Below are positions 52,068 to 60,915 of a DNA stretch of 62,125 nucleotides, piece after piece. The DNA is from an uncultured Flavobacteriales bacterium. GTDB lineage: Bacteria > Bacteroidota > Bacteroidia > Flavobacteriales_G > Salibacteraceae. Every line of letters begins with the position of its first letter. Position 1 is the first letter of the stretch. A program made the translations under genes and the position numbers. The stretch is from positions 1 through 62,125 of the forward strand of contig CALCCE010000130.1 in the NCBI GenBank assembly GCA_937899835.1. Reading direction: 5' to 3'. The notes beneath the pieces were generated by a model. That model made no database searches. It saw only the letters and a list, made by a program, of their open reading frames with translations, and was not told the DNA's origin.

Positions 52068-55000
52068 ATGGCGTGCATGCGGCTGATCCTTTCATACCTT
52101 CTTTCCACCCTCCTTTTTCTCGTTTGTTCGGTAGCTCCTGTCATCGGCCAGGATATTGCTGAACTGGAGAAAACAGCGGACGGCTTTTTTGAAAAGCAAC
52201 AATATGCGGAAGCACTTCCTTTGTATTCCCAACTGTTGGCCAATTTTCAGGAAAATCCCGACTACAACTACCACTATGGTACTTGTGTGTTGTATGCCGA
52301 GGAAAATAAATTCGATGCTATTTCTTACCTGGCCTTTGCTTGCAAAAGCGAGGAGGTACCAGCAGAAGCCTATTTCCAACTGGGCAAGGCCTACCAGCTC
52401 AACTACGAGTTTAAGCGGGCATTGGTAGCCTACGAAAAGTTTAAATCCAAAACCAACGGCAAGCAACAGGCACAATACAACGTAGAACGGGAAATTGAAA
52501 CGTGTACCAACGGACGTAATCTGCTCCGTAATATTTCCGACATCAGCGTTACTGAGAAGAACAGTTTGAAATTAGAAGACTTCGCTAAAGCTTACAACAT
52601 GGAGGCTTTTGGTGGAAAAATCATTCGCAAAACCGAAGACTTCAAATTGAAGTACGACAAGAAGATCGACGAAGAGTCGGTGATGTACTTTCAAAAAAAC
52701 AGCGACTACATTTACTTCTCGAGCTATGGTGACAAAGGTGAAAATGGTCGGGATATCTACTTCGTCAAGCGCCAACCCAATGGCGACTGGTCCGACCCCG
52801 AACCGCTGAGTAGTGTCATCAATACGCCTTACGACGAACACTATCCCTTCATCCATCCCAATGGCAACAAGCTTTACTTTGCCTCCAAAGGGCACAACAG
52901 CATGGGCGGCTACGATATTTTCGAAACCACCCGCGACCCCAACACCGGGCGGTGGAGCAAGCCCGTGAACCTGGACTTTGCCGTCAATACGCCCGACGAC
53001 GACTTTCTGTTGATAACCGACGAAGAGGAAAAGACCGCCTACTTTGCGTCTACCCGTGAGAGTGCCCTGGGTGAAGTAACCGTTTACAAGATTCACCTGA
53101 ATCGGGTGCCTTTCAATGAAACCTTGATCAAAGGGCAATTCAAATCGGAGGAAAGCCTTTCGGCCACTATTACGGTATTAGATGCTGAAACCGAAAAAGA
53201 GGTAGGCATCTACCAAACCGATCGGAAAACCGGCGAGTATGCCATCAGTTTGCCAAATGGTGGAACATTCCTGTTTGTGGTGGAAATGAAAGGCAGCTCT
53301 ATTGCCCACAAGAGTTCGCCCATTAAACTGCCCAAGCTGAAGAATCCGCGTCCGCTCAAGCAGGAGATGCAGATCATTCGGGACGAAAAGGATTACGAAA
53401 AACTCTTGGTGAACAATGCCTTCGACGAGCAATTGGATGTAGAGTTGGCATTAACCGCCGAGTTGCTCCGCCAGAAAGCCAGTTTGAATGTGGGCGACTC
53501 GCCTCCGCCTCCCGGCCCTGGTCCCTCGCTCACCATTGTGGATGACGAGAACAACACAGCACCAACCGGAGCTGCACCCCTGGATGAAGGAGACGACCCG
53601 GAACCCACGGTTGTTGAAAACGAGGAGCCTGCTGTAGCGGAAGTCACAGAAACGCCGGTGGAGGATACAGAAGAAGGAGCTACCCCGGAGAACGAACCAA
53701 CCAACGATAATACATCCCCTTCGACTACTGATGAAGTGGCGACCGCTGCTGGTGATTCGGAAACCAATGTTAGCGTGGCAGCTGCTGCTCCCAGCCTGGC
53801 ACAAAAAGCTTACGCCAACGCCCAACTGATCGAAGACCAGGTGACCGCCTTAGAAACCAGTGCCGGAATTGCCTTGGCCCTTTCTCAGGAAAAAAGCTCG
53901 GCCGCCAAAACCAAAAATGAAGCGGCAGAAGCCATTCTGGGTACCCTTAGTTCGGTGCGCAACAAAGAAGAGAAGCAAAAGAAATCGGACGAAGCTTACA
54001 TTTTAAAGAAGCAGTCGCAACAATTTAGCGAAGAAGCCAAACTGGCCATTGAGCTTTCCGAAGAATTGGAAGCATTGGCGCAAGAGCGCTCCCAACAGCA
54101 AATTACCGCAGAGCAATACGCCCGTGAAATAGAAACGGAAGCGGGCACTGCGCCCGAGTCAGAATTGCAACGCAAGCTGGAAAAATCGGCCGAATTGGTA
54201 GCGCAGGCCAAAGGACCTACCAGTGTGGAAGAATTGATGGCCGAACGCCAAAAGGATTCGGAGGCCAAGCGCAACGAAGCCCTCGCTGAGTTGAAAAAGG
54301 CGCGGGAGTTGGAAGAAGAAGCCCGCCGATTGGAAGAAGAAATTGCCTATTTCAACACCGAATCGGAAGACCGCAAGAACAAAGACATGGCCGAGCAGCT
54401 CAAGGCGCAAGCCGCCGAGTCGGAAGCCAGTCTTGCCGAAATTAGAAGCGAACAACAGCAAGGCGGCACCAAAGCCGTGCGTTTGAAAGAAGAAGCGGAG
54501 CGCTTTGCCATGATGGCTTCGGTGAGCGAAGACCTCAACGAGGCGGCCAACTCGCCCAACCCTCCGGAGCCGGTTGAAATGTCTTCCGGTGACAAACAAA
54601 ACCTCCGCAGCGAATTGACTTTGGTGAGCAACCAAGTAGAGGAGGAACGCACCGATCTGGTGATTCCCGGAGCGGAAGACATTTTTATTACCGACACTGA
54701 AATCGATCAATTCGATGACCTTGAATCGGTGGTAGCAGTTAATGGTTACGACGATCCTGATCCGATCGAATCGCCACCTCCTGCTGCGGCTGATCCCGAT
54801 CCCACACCGGCTCCTGAAGCGACTGCTGATCGGATAGCGGATGCGGATCCCGCCACGACTACGCCGGAAACCGAAACCCCAGCCACTGATGAACCGGCTC
54901 CGGTAGTGGATGCAGCAGTGCTGATGGAAACCATTGCCGACGATTTTGAACCCCGTTTGTTTGAACAAGAGGCAGAAAGCGATGAAATGGTGCGCGAAGC

Positions 55001-58000
55001 TGCCAAAGCCGAAATTTATTCTGAATGGGCGCAACGCCTGGAATTGGAAGCGGGCGCTTTGCGCCAGCAACTCACCAGCAGTGCGGAACCCGATCCTGAG
55101 TTGGAGCAACGCATTGCCCGCTTGGACGGCGAAGCCCGCCGGAAGCGCAAACTGGCCGATGAGAGCTACGAAACCATTGCCGCCATGAGCGATAGCAATG
55201 ATGCCGAAGCACTGGCCGAAAATGCAGGTAATGGGGAACAAGAGGCAGAAAGCACCGATAATGAAAACCTGGGCTTCAGCGTTTCGGTGGATGCCCCTTC
55301 CAACTACACCGAAAGTTTCGAGAATCAGGTAGCGGAAGCCGAGGCTATTCCTGAGGCATCGGAGCGGGAAGCAGCTCTGGCACAAATTCACAACAATTGG
55401 CAATCGGCCATTGATGAGGAAATTGGTGAATTGCAAGAAAGCCGGCCCGAAGCCAGCCCCGCAGAGCAAAACATCATCGACGATCGGATTGCCCGACTGG
55501 AAACCGAATCGCAAACCCAGGCCGAAGAAGGGGCACGCCACAGCGAATCGGCCCTGGCTTTGGCGGATGCTTCCCCCGAAGCAAGCCCCAATGCGGAACT
55601 GCCAGCGGGTGAACCGGAATTGGCTACCGCCGACAATGTATCCGATACACCTGCTGCTACCGACGAACCACCGGCAGAAGAGCCCGGCAGCAACCTGGAC
55701 GACCAAACCATTGTGGTGGAAATACCGACCGACGATCCGGCGGTAGTAGCCGATGCAGTTGATCCTGCCAATGGTGATGCAACACCCGATCTGGAAGTCA
55801 CCGATCCGTTAGAAAATGGAACCGATACCGAGGGAGATTTAAGCAATGCGACTGAAACCGACGAACCGGTAGTAGCAGAACCTGAAACCGAAGTGGGAGC
55901 CCCTGCTATTGACACCGAAACACCCCAAGATCCTGAACCGGCCCTGGCCGATAATGCCGGTACCGAAAGCGAGGCAGACCCCACTCAGGCGCTCACAGAG
56001 GGAGAAGGCTTGACGGATGATCCTTTTACGGAGGTTGGAGCAGAAGACACCGACCCGGCTGAAGGCAATGAGGTAGCCACCGTTGATCCGGCGGACATCG
56101 ATCCTACCAACCTTGATCCGGCAACCTTGCCCATTTCTGCCTACGACCAAACTTTTGAAGGTCGCCTGGACAACCTGAGCGATCAACCCGAAGATCGGGT
56201 GATTGTAAAACGACTGGAAGTCAACCGGGAGTGGCTCACGGCCATCAATGGAGAAATCGACCAACTGGAAGAGGAAAAGGTGGGGGAGACCGATACCGAA
56301 ATTTTGCGGGAGTATGATGCTCGCATTGTAGGGCTGAAACAAAAAGCGCTGATGCGAGAGGCTGAAATTGCTTCGGATGAACCCAAAGCCGCAGAAATAG
56401 CTGCCTTGGCTGAGGCAGAAGAAAACCTTCCTGTAGAGGTTGCCGTTGGCAATTCGGCCATCGACGATGCCTTTACCGACGAGTTGTCGGAGATCAACCG
56501 TATCCCCGACGACCAACGCCGGAAAGCAGCCGAAGCCGACCTCTACAACCGTTGGGCCCAGGCCATTGATCAGGAAGTAGATCGTTTGAAAGCCGAACCT
56601 TCAAGTGATGAACCTACCGTTGTAGTGGAGCGTCAGAACCAGATTGCCGCTCTACAAAACCAGGCCAAGAGCCACCGCCAGCAAGCTACGGTGAGCCAAA
56701 CCCAGGCCAACGCATTGGCAGCAACCGTAGAGCCGAATGCCGTTGAAACCACCGACCCGGCAGGAACGGCTGACCCTACCGATCCTGGAGCAGTATCGGC
56801 CACCGCCACCTTGCCCGAACCTACCGATGAGCCCGTGCCTGCCACCCTCGCCGGATTGTCAGAAAGTGAAATTCGTGAATTGGAAACCACCATTCCCGAT
56901 CGGCCGAGCCTTGCCCGTACCTACCAATCAGATGCCCAATCGCTGGACAAAGATGCCTTCGACCTTGATAACGAAGCGGCCGACCTAAGGAATCAAGCGA
57001 ATGCAACCTCCAACACCGAACAAAAAGCTGACCTGAACCGGGAGGCACAACTTTTGGCACAAGATGCTCAAGACAAGCGACTGGAAGCAGTTGCCTTGCG
57101 GGAGCGCGCCCGTCGGATAGAGGTAGCAGAAGACAAGATTGTGAATGCGGTGCCCGGTGAAGTGCCCGAATCGGAAAAAGAATTGGCGCGTGCCGAGCGT
57201 TTGCAAGCCGAAGCCAAAGCCCGTCAAGCCCAGGCCGACACCGCCAGAACAGAGGCCGAATCGACCAACAAGCGCAAAGAACGGGAAGCCCTCATTGCCC
57301 GGGCCAACGGCTTGGAGCAACTGGCAGTAGAAAAGCTGGCCGAATCGGAGGAAAGTTTTGCTTTGGCCGCCGATTTGGAGAAAGCCGAAAAAGATGCTTT
57401 GGAGCGTTCTTTTGTCTTGAAAGATGCCCAGCGCGTAGCCTTACCCGAAGTGCGTACGCCATTGCCCGATGCAGAAGTGCCACGGGTGACGGCCATGCCG
57501 GAGTTTCTTAGCTATTCCGTGAAGCAGCAGCAATCTGCTAAGGTGTACCGAAAAGCCGCGATGATGTACCGATTGGCCGAAAACCTGGAAGCCGAAGCCG
57601 AGGGGGATAAAGTCGAAATGCAGGACCTCATGCTGGCCAGTGCACAAATAACGGACGAAAGCGCCAGGCAGGCACAGCTGGACCGGGCCAGGCAATTGGG
57701 CGAACGCCGTCAGCAACGCCTGGCTCAAGCCGATTCGATCAAAACCGAAGCGGCCTCCGTAGAACGAAAAGCCCTCTACCTGGAAAACGAAGCCAACCGC
57801 TACTTGTTGAAACAACCCGAAACGGTGTACATGGATATCCTGGCTTACAACGCCCGGGTGGACGTAGGTGCGCCTTCGGTAGTGGCGGTGAACACTGTAG
57901 CGCCTGCCGGTGGAACGAATCCTCCGGTTGTTGCTAACCCGGCCGTTGAAAATGAGGAGCCCGAAGTGGCCGGAGCGGTTGCGGTAGGTGGAAACGATAC

Positions 58001-59258
58001 CAGTCCGGAAAATAACCCCGCGGAAGATCCTGTGGCTGGAACTCCCGGCAATGAACTGGCCGACAACCCTCTGGCCAACGACCCTGTAGCTACGCCAAGA
58101 ACTGAAGTAGAACGCCCACGTGCCATTCAGCCCATGAACCTCAACCAACCGGTGAATGTGGCTACCATCGACCGCGTGCCGGATCGGGTAGAAGCGCCCA
58201 TCTTCAGCAAGGTTGAAGAGACCACTTCGGTATACAACGACACCAAGCCGATTCCAGAATTGAGCGACCTGCCCGAAGGACTGGTCTTCAAGGTGCAGAT
58301 CGGTGCCTTCCGCAACCCGATTCCGCAAGATATTTTCAAGGGCTTTGCACCCATTGCTGCCGAGCCTACCGATTTTGGTGTCACCCGTTACACCGCAGGT
58401 TGGTTCGGTGCTGAGTCCAATGCAGTGACGGCACGCGATGCCATTCGCACCATCGGCTATCAAGATGCTTTTGTGGTGGCTTACTTAAATGGAGAACGCA
58501 TTTCCATGGCCGATGCCCGTCGTCGGGCAGGCTCGGCTGCACCAGCAGCCGTTGCCGCAACTCCTCCGCCAGCGACAACCGGCGGAGCACGGGGGGGCGT
58601 GGTGAATTCCACACCGGGCGTAGCCAATGCCGTAGAAGGTATCAACGGTTTGTTCTACACCGTGCAGGTAGGCGTCTTCTCCCGCGAGGTGAGCGCCAAC
58701 GACCTGTTCAACATCGATCCTTTGGTGAGCGAGCAAACCAGCAACGGAGCTTACCGCTATTCCACCGGAATCTTTAGCAGTGTGCCCGAAGCTACGGTGC
58801 GCAAAGATCAAGTAGTGGGAGTAGGGGTAGCCGATGCTTTCGTAACGGCTTATTACAACGGAAAGCGCATAACCGTGGCTGAAGCCCGCCAGCTGGCCAA
58901 CGAAAACGGGCCAAACATCTTTACACAAGTGGGCGGAGGAACGGCTCCGGCTCCCGCCGATCCTGCCCCAACGGCTCAAGCGGGAGACATCACCTTCAAG
59001 GTGAATTTTGGCACCTACGCTGCCGATGTGCCCGTGAAAGATGCGGCCATCTTGCTATCGTTACAGTCCCGTGGAGTAGACCGCCAGAAAGCAGGAGGTG
59101 AGACCACTTACCTCATTGGTGATTTCAGTTCTTACGCTGAAGCACAAGCCCTGCAACAGGAAATTGAAGCAAAAGGAAAGGCTGGAATCACTATATTAGG
59201 GTTCGAAAACGGGCAAGCCATCAACCTGCAGGAAGCCATACAAAAATCTGGATCATGA
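52068..59258 (+). CDS. Giant PorE-like envelope protein: TPR, PD40, CRD, coiled coils, helical repeats, three SPOR-like domains
   Basis: The 2396-residue exported protein starts at the ATG at 52068 (the ATG at 52077 is an alternative; a TTG at 52041 is less likely). Domains in order: signal peptide (1 to about 27); TPRs (35-151; FFEKQQYAEALPLYSQLLAN); PD40 propeller (208-345; YIYFSSYGDKGENGRDIYFV, KLYFASKGHNSMGGYDIFET); carboxypeptidase-regulatory-like domain (348-421); acidic Pro/Thr/Glu linker; coiled coil (575-841); four 80-residue helical modules (958-1041, 1078-1166, 1358-1447, 1465-1551); a second coiled coil (1621-1928); and three SPOR-like domains (2072-2155, 2195-2275, 2306-2391). 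TPR-PD40-CRD is the PorE order. SPOR binds denuded peptidoglycan glycans and here stands in place of OmpA. Its stop overlaps clpS by 4 bp. Confidence 0.85.
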   Translation: MACMRLILSYLLSTLLFLVCSVAPVIGQDIAELEKTADGFFEKQQYAEALPLYSQLLANFQENPDYNYHYGTCVLYAEENKFDAISYLAFACKSEEVPAEAYFQLGKAYQLNYEFKRALVAYEKFKSKTNGKQQAQYNVEREIETCTNGRNLLRNISDISVTEKNSLKLEDFAKAYNMEAFGGKIIRKTEDFKLKYDKKIDEESVMYFQKNSDYIYFSSYGDKGENGRDIYFVKRQPNGDWSDPEPLSSVINTPYDEHYPFIHPNGNKLYFASKGHNSMGGYDIFETTRDPNTGRWSKPVNLDFAVNTPDDDFLLITDEEEKTAYFASTRESALGEVTVYKIHLNRVPFNETLIKGQFKSEESLSATITVLDAETEKEVGIYQTDRKTGEYAISLPNGGTFLFVVEMKGSSIAHKSSPIKLPKLKNPRPLKQEMQIIRDEKDYEKLLVNNAFDEQLDVELALTAELLRQKASLNVGDSPPPPGPGPSLTIVDDENNTAPTGAAPLDEGDDPEPTVVENEEPAVAEVTETPVEDTEEGATPENEPTNDNTSPSTTDEVATAAGDSETNVSVAAAAPSLAQKAYANAQLIEDQVTALETSAGIALALSQEKSSAAKTKNEAAEAILGTLSSVRNKEEKQKKSDEAYILKKQSQQFSEEAKLAIELSEELEALAQERSQQQITAEQYAREIETEAGTAPESELQRKLEKSAELVAQAKGPTSVEELMAERQKDSEAKRNEALAELKKARELEEEARRLEEEIAYFNTESEDRKNKDMAEQLKAQAAESEASLAEIRSEQQQGGTKAVRLKEEAERFAMMASVSEDLNEAANSPNPPEPVEMSSGDKQNLRSELTLVSNQVEEERTDLVIPGAEDIFITDTEIDQFDDLESVVAVNGYDDPDPIESPPPAAADPDPTPAPEATADRIADADPATTTPETETPATDEPAPVVDAAVLMETIADDFEPRLFEQEAESDEMVREAAKAEIYSEWAQRLELEAGALRQQLTSSAEPDPELEQRIARLDGEARRKRKLADESYETIAAMSDSNDAEALAENAGNGEQEAESTDNENLGFSVSVDAPSNYTESFENQVAEAEAIPEASEREAALAQIHNNWQSAIDEEIGELQESRPEASPAEQNIIDDRIARLETESQTQAEEGARHSESALALADASPEASPNAELPAGEPELATADNVSDTPAATDEPPAEEPGSNLDDQTIVVEIPTDDPAVVADAVDPANGDATPDLEVTDPLENGTDTEGDLSNATETDEPVVAEPETEVGAPAIDTETPQDPEPALADNAGTESEADPTQALTEGEGLTDDPFTEVGAEDTDPAEGNEVATVDPADIDPTNLDPATLPISAYDQTFEGRLDNLSDQPEDRVIVKRLEVNREWLTAINGEIDQLEEEKVGETDTEILREYDARIVGLKQKALMREAEIASDEPKAAEIAALAEAEENLPVEVAVGNSAIDDAFTDELSEINRIPDDQRRKAAEADLYNRWAQAIDQEVDRLKAEPSSDEPTVVVERQNQIAALQNQAKSHRQQATVSQTQANALAATVEPNAVETTDPAGTADPTDPGAVSATATLPEPTDEPVPATLAGLSESEIRELETTIPDRPSLARTYQSDAQSLDKDAFDLDNEAADLRNQANATSNTEQKADLNREAQLLAQDAQDKRLEAVALRERARRIEVAEDKIVNAVPGEVPESEKELARAERLQAEAKARQAQADTARTEAESTNKRKEREALIARANGLEQLAVEKLAESEESFALAADLEKAEKDALERSFVLKDAQRVALPEVRTPLPDAEVPRVTAMPEFLSYSVKQQQSAKVYRKAAMMYRLAENLEAEAEGDKVEMQDLMLASAQITDESARQAQLDRARQLGERRQQRLAQADSIKTEAASVERKALYLENEANRYLLKQPETVYMDILAYNARVDVGAPSVVAVNTVAPAGGTNPPVVANPAVENEEPEVAGAVAVGGNDTSPENNPAEDPVAGTPGNELADNPLANDPVATPRTEVERPRAIQPMNLNQPVNVATIDRVPDRVEAPIFSKVEETTSVYNDTKPIPELSDLPEGLVFKVQIGAFRNPIPQDIFKGFAPIAAEPTDFGVTRYTAGWFGAESNAVTARDAIRTIGYQDAFVVAYLNGERISMADARRRAGSAAPAAVAATPPPATTGGARGGVVNSTPGVANAVEGINGLFYTVQVGVFSREVSANDLFNIDPLVSEQTSNGAYRYSTGIFSSVPEATVRKDQVVGVGVADAFVTAYYNGKRITVAEARQLANENGPNIFTQVGGGTAPAPADPAPTAQAGDITFKVNFGTYAADVPVKDAAILLSLQSRGVDRQKAGGETTYLIGDFSSYAEAQALQQEIEAKGKAGITILGFENGQAINLQEAIQKSGS
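54940..55190 (+). repeat. Helical module, copy 1, in the giant protein
   Basis: The module encodes LFEQEAESDEMVREAAKAEI, YSEWAQRLELEAGALRQQL and ELEQRIARLDGEARRKRKLA. Copies are compared by the pattern F-x-x-x-L, a WAQ/W-Q helix, and an RIARL-type helix. Confidence 0.65.
55301..55565 (+). repeat. Helical module, copy 2, in the giant protein
   Basis: Encodes NYTESFENQVAEAEAIPEAS, then HNNWQSAIDEEIGELQ and NIIDDRIARLETESQTQ, matching copies 1, 3 and 4. It is separated from copy 3 by an acidic Pro/Thr linker. Confidence 0.65.
56141..56410 (+). repeat. Helical module, copy 3, in the giant protein
   Basis: Encodes YDQTFEGRLDNLSDQPEDRV, NREWLTAINGEIDQLEEEK and YDARIVGLKQKALMREAEIA. The helix order is as in the other copies, though the W is followed by LTAIN instead of AQAI. 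Confidence 0.65.
56461..56720 (+). repeat. Helical module, copy 4, in the giant protein
   Basis: Encodes DDAFTDELSEINRIPDDQRR, YNRWAQAIDQEVDRLKAE and NQIAALQNQAKSHRQQATV. Closest in form to copy 1 (WAQ helix). Confidence 0.65.
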
Positions 59259-59563
59259 AATTCGACACTCCCTGGTTCTCCGACACCGACGAAGCGGTTT
59301 TAACCGAGCCAGAAGTTGCTACCGACGAATTAACCGCTTCTGGTTTTTCACTCATTCTCTACAACGACGACGTCAATACATTTGATTTTGTGATCAAAAC
59401 CTTGGTAGAGGTATGTGAACACGATGTGTTGCAGGCCGAGCAATGTTCCATCATTGTGCACACCAAAGGCAAATGCGATGTGAAAAACGGAGCCTACGAA
59501 AAGCTGGAACCTATGTGTGTGGAAATGCTACGCCGGGGACTCAGCGCTAAAATCGAGAAATAA
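59255..59563 (+). CDS. clpS: ATP-dependent Clp protease adaptor ClpS
   Basis: The 102-residue protein has the ClpS core: FSLILYNDDVNTFDFVIKTL with the NDDVNT N-degron pocket, VCEHDVLQAEQCSIIVHTKG, and CDVKNGAYEKLEPMCVEML. The acidic N-terminal 28 residues are a typical flexible arm. It hands N-end-rule substrates to ClpAP. Its ATG overlaps the giant gene's stop by 4 bp (ATGA), so it is translated with that gene. Confidence 0.96.
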   Translation: MKFDTPWFSDTDEAVLTEPEVATDELTASGFSLILYNDDVNTFDFVIKTLVEVCEHDVLQAEQCSIIVHTKGKCDVKNGAYEKLEPMCVEMLRRGLSAKIEK

Positions 59564-59580
59564 ACCTTTTCGATCTTTCC

Positions 59581-59600
59581 TGGATGGTGATCACCATCCA
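59581..59600 (+). promoter_or_regulatory. Perfect 20-bp palindrome before the M48 protease gene
   Basis: TGGATGGTGATCACCATCCA is exactly self-complementary. It lies 20 bp before the M48 protease ATG at 59621 and 17 bp after clpS. No T run follows it, so it is not a terminator; an operator or mRNA hairpin is likely. Confidence 0.6.
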
Positions 59601-59620
59601 CTTCTCTTAGACAGCATACC

Positions 59621-60418
59621 ATGAAGCAAGTAGCCTTAACCCTGGCAGTGATTCTATTGATGAGTGCCTGTGGAAAAGTACCCATCACCGGAAGGAAACA
59701 AATCAACCTCTTGCCTGAAACTACCCTCATGAGCATGAGCGTAGCCAATTACCAAGAGTTTCTAAGCACCAACAAAACCCTCAGTTCCAATGCCAACAAC
59801 CAGGCGCAAATGGTGCAACGGGTAGGGCAGCGCATTGCCTCAGCGGTGGAAACCTACCTTAAGAAGCACGGCCAGGGCAAGCGGGTGAAAGACTACAAAT
59901 GGGAGTTTAACCTGGTGCAGGACGATGCGGTGAACGCCTGGTGCATGCCGGGTGGAAAAGTGGTGTTCTACACCGGTATTTTGCCCGTGACCAAAGACGA
60001 AGAAGGCCTGGCGGTAGTGATGGGCCACGAAATCGCCCACGCCATTGCACGGCACGGCAACGAGCGCATGAGCCAAACCCTGGCAGTGCAAGCGGGTGGG
60101 GTAGGCCTGGGTGTCGCGATGAGCGAAAAGCCAGAGCTGACCCAAAATCTTTTTATGCAAGCCTACGGTTTAGGCTCTAACCTGGGCATGTTGGCCTTTT
60201 CGCGCAGCCACGAATCAGAATCGGACAAAATGGGGCTCGTGTTCATGGCCTTGGCCGGGTACAATCCTGAAGCCGCAGTAGGTTTCTGGCAACGCATGGC
60301 CGCTTTGGGCGGACAAGCTCCCCCCGAGTTTTTGAGTACGCACCCCAGCCACGATACCCGTATTCAAAACATCCGCGAATTTCTACCGGAAGCCAAAAAG
60401 TATTACACCCCAAAATAG
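59621..60418 (+). CDS. M48-family metalloprotease lipoprotein (BepA/LoiP-like)
   Basis: A lipoprotein signal ends in ILLMSACGKV. NAWCMPGGKVVFYTGILPV leads into AVVMGHEIAHAIARHGNERM with the zinc HExxH motif, and ESDKMGLVFMALAGYNPEAA holds the third ligand Glu. THPSHDTRIQNIREFLPEA is the usual C-terminal helix. Members guard outer-membrane protein quality from the periplasm. The 265-residue size is right for the short form without TPRs. It is 57 bp after clpS, with a palindrome between, and 29 bp before the NfeD gene. Confidence 0.93.
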   Translation: MKQVALTLAVILLMSACGKVPITGRKQINLLPETTLMSMSVANYQEFLSTNKTLSSNANNQAQMVQRVGQRIASAVETYLKKHGQGKRVKDYKWEFNLVQDDAVNAWCMPGGKVVFYTGILPVTKDEEGLAVVMGHEIAHAIARHGNERMSQTLAVQAGGVGLGVAMSEKPELTQNLFMQAYGLGSNLGMLAFSRSHESESDKMGLVFMALAGYNPEAAVGFWQRMAALGGQAPPEFLSTHPSHDTRIQNIREFLPEAKKYYTPK

Positions 60419-60447
60419 TACTTTAGTGGGGTCTGCACTTAACTCCA

Positions 60448-60915
60448 ATGACCCTAACCGTAATTATCCTCATCATTGTTGCCGGCCTGGCCTTCGTTTT
60501 GGCGGAGATTCTGGTATTGCCCGGCGGGGTAGTGGGAATCATGGGTTTTGCCCTGATGATCACCGGGATTTATTTTGCCTACGGATTGGATACCAACACC
60601 GGGCACTTCGTGTTGACCGGTACGTTGGTACTGACGGGCGGAATCAGCTACATGGCCTTTAAGAGCAAGACCTGGAAGAAGGCTACCTTGCACACCAATG
60701 TAGCAGGCAAGGTGAACACCTTGAACGAAACGCCCGTGCAACCGGGCGACAAAGGGAAAACCACTTCGCGGTTGGCCCCCATGGGTACCGCAAAAATCAA
60801 TGGACATTACTTAGAAGTCAAATCACACGTGGCCTACCTCGACCCCAACACTCCGGTGGAAGTGGTGAAAATTGAAGGTGGCCAAATTACCGTTAAACCA
60901 AGCCTAAATGAATAA
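60448..60915 (+). CDS. NfeD-like membrane protein
   Basis: The 155-residue protein has two to three hydrophobic segments ([57 protein letters not shown]) and a C-terminal OB-fold ([39 protein letters not shown]). NfeD proteins work with flotillins; this one overlaps floA by 8 bp. The short form without a ClpP-like protease domain is typical when the gene is paired with floA. Confidence 0.92.
   Translation: MTLTVIILIIVAGLAFVLAEILVLPGGVVGIMGFALMITGIYFAYGLDTNTGHFVLTGTLVLTGGISYMAFKSKTWKKATLHTNVAGKVNTLNETPVQPGDKGKTTSRLAPMGTAKINGHYLEVKSHVAYLDPNTPVEVVKIEGGQITVKPSLNE

Noticed and set aside
54159-55706. Minus-strand open frame of 515 residues
   Set aside because: It lies opposite the coiled-coil and linker region of the giant gene; its length is explained by low-stop codon use on the other strand. 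No initiation or domain signals are seen.
57441-58463. Minus-strand open frame of 340 residues
   Set aside because: It is antisense to the giant gene with unnatural composition (His/Arg/Gly-rich) and no domain.
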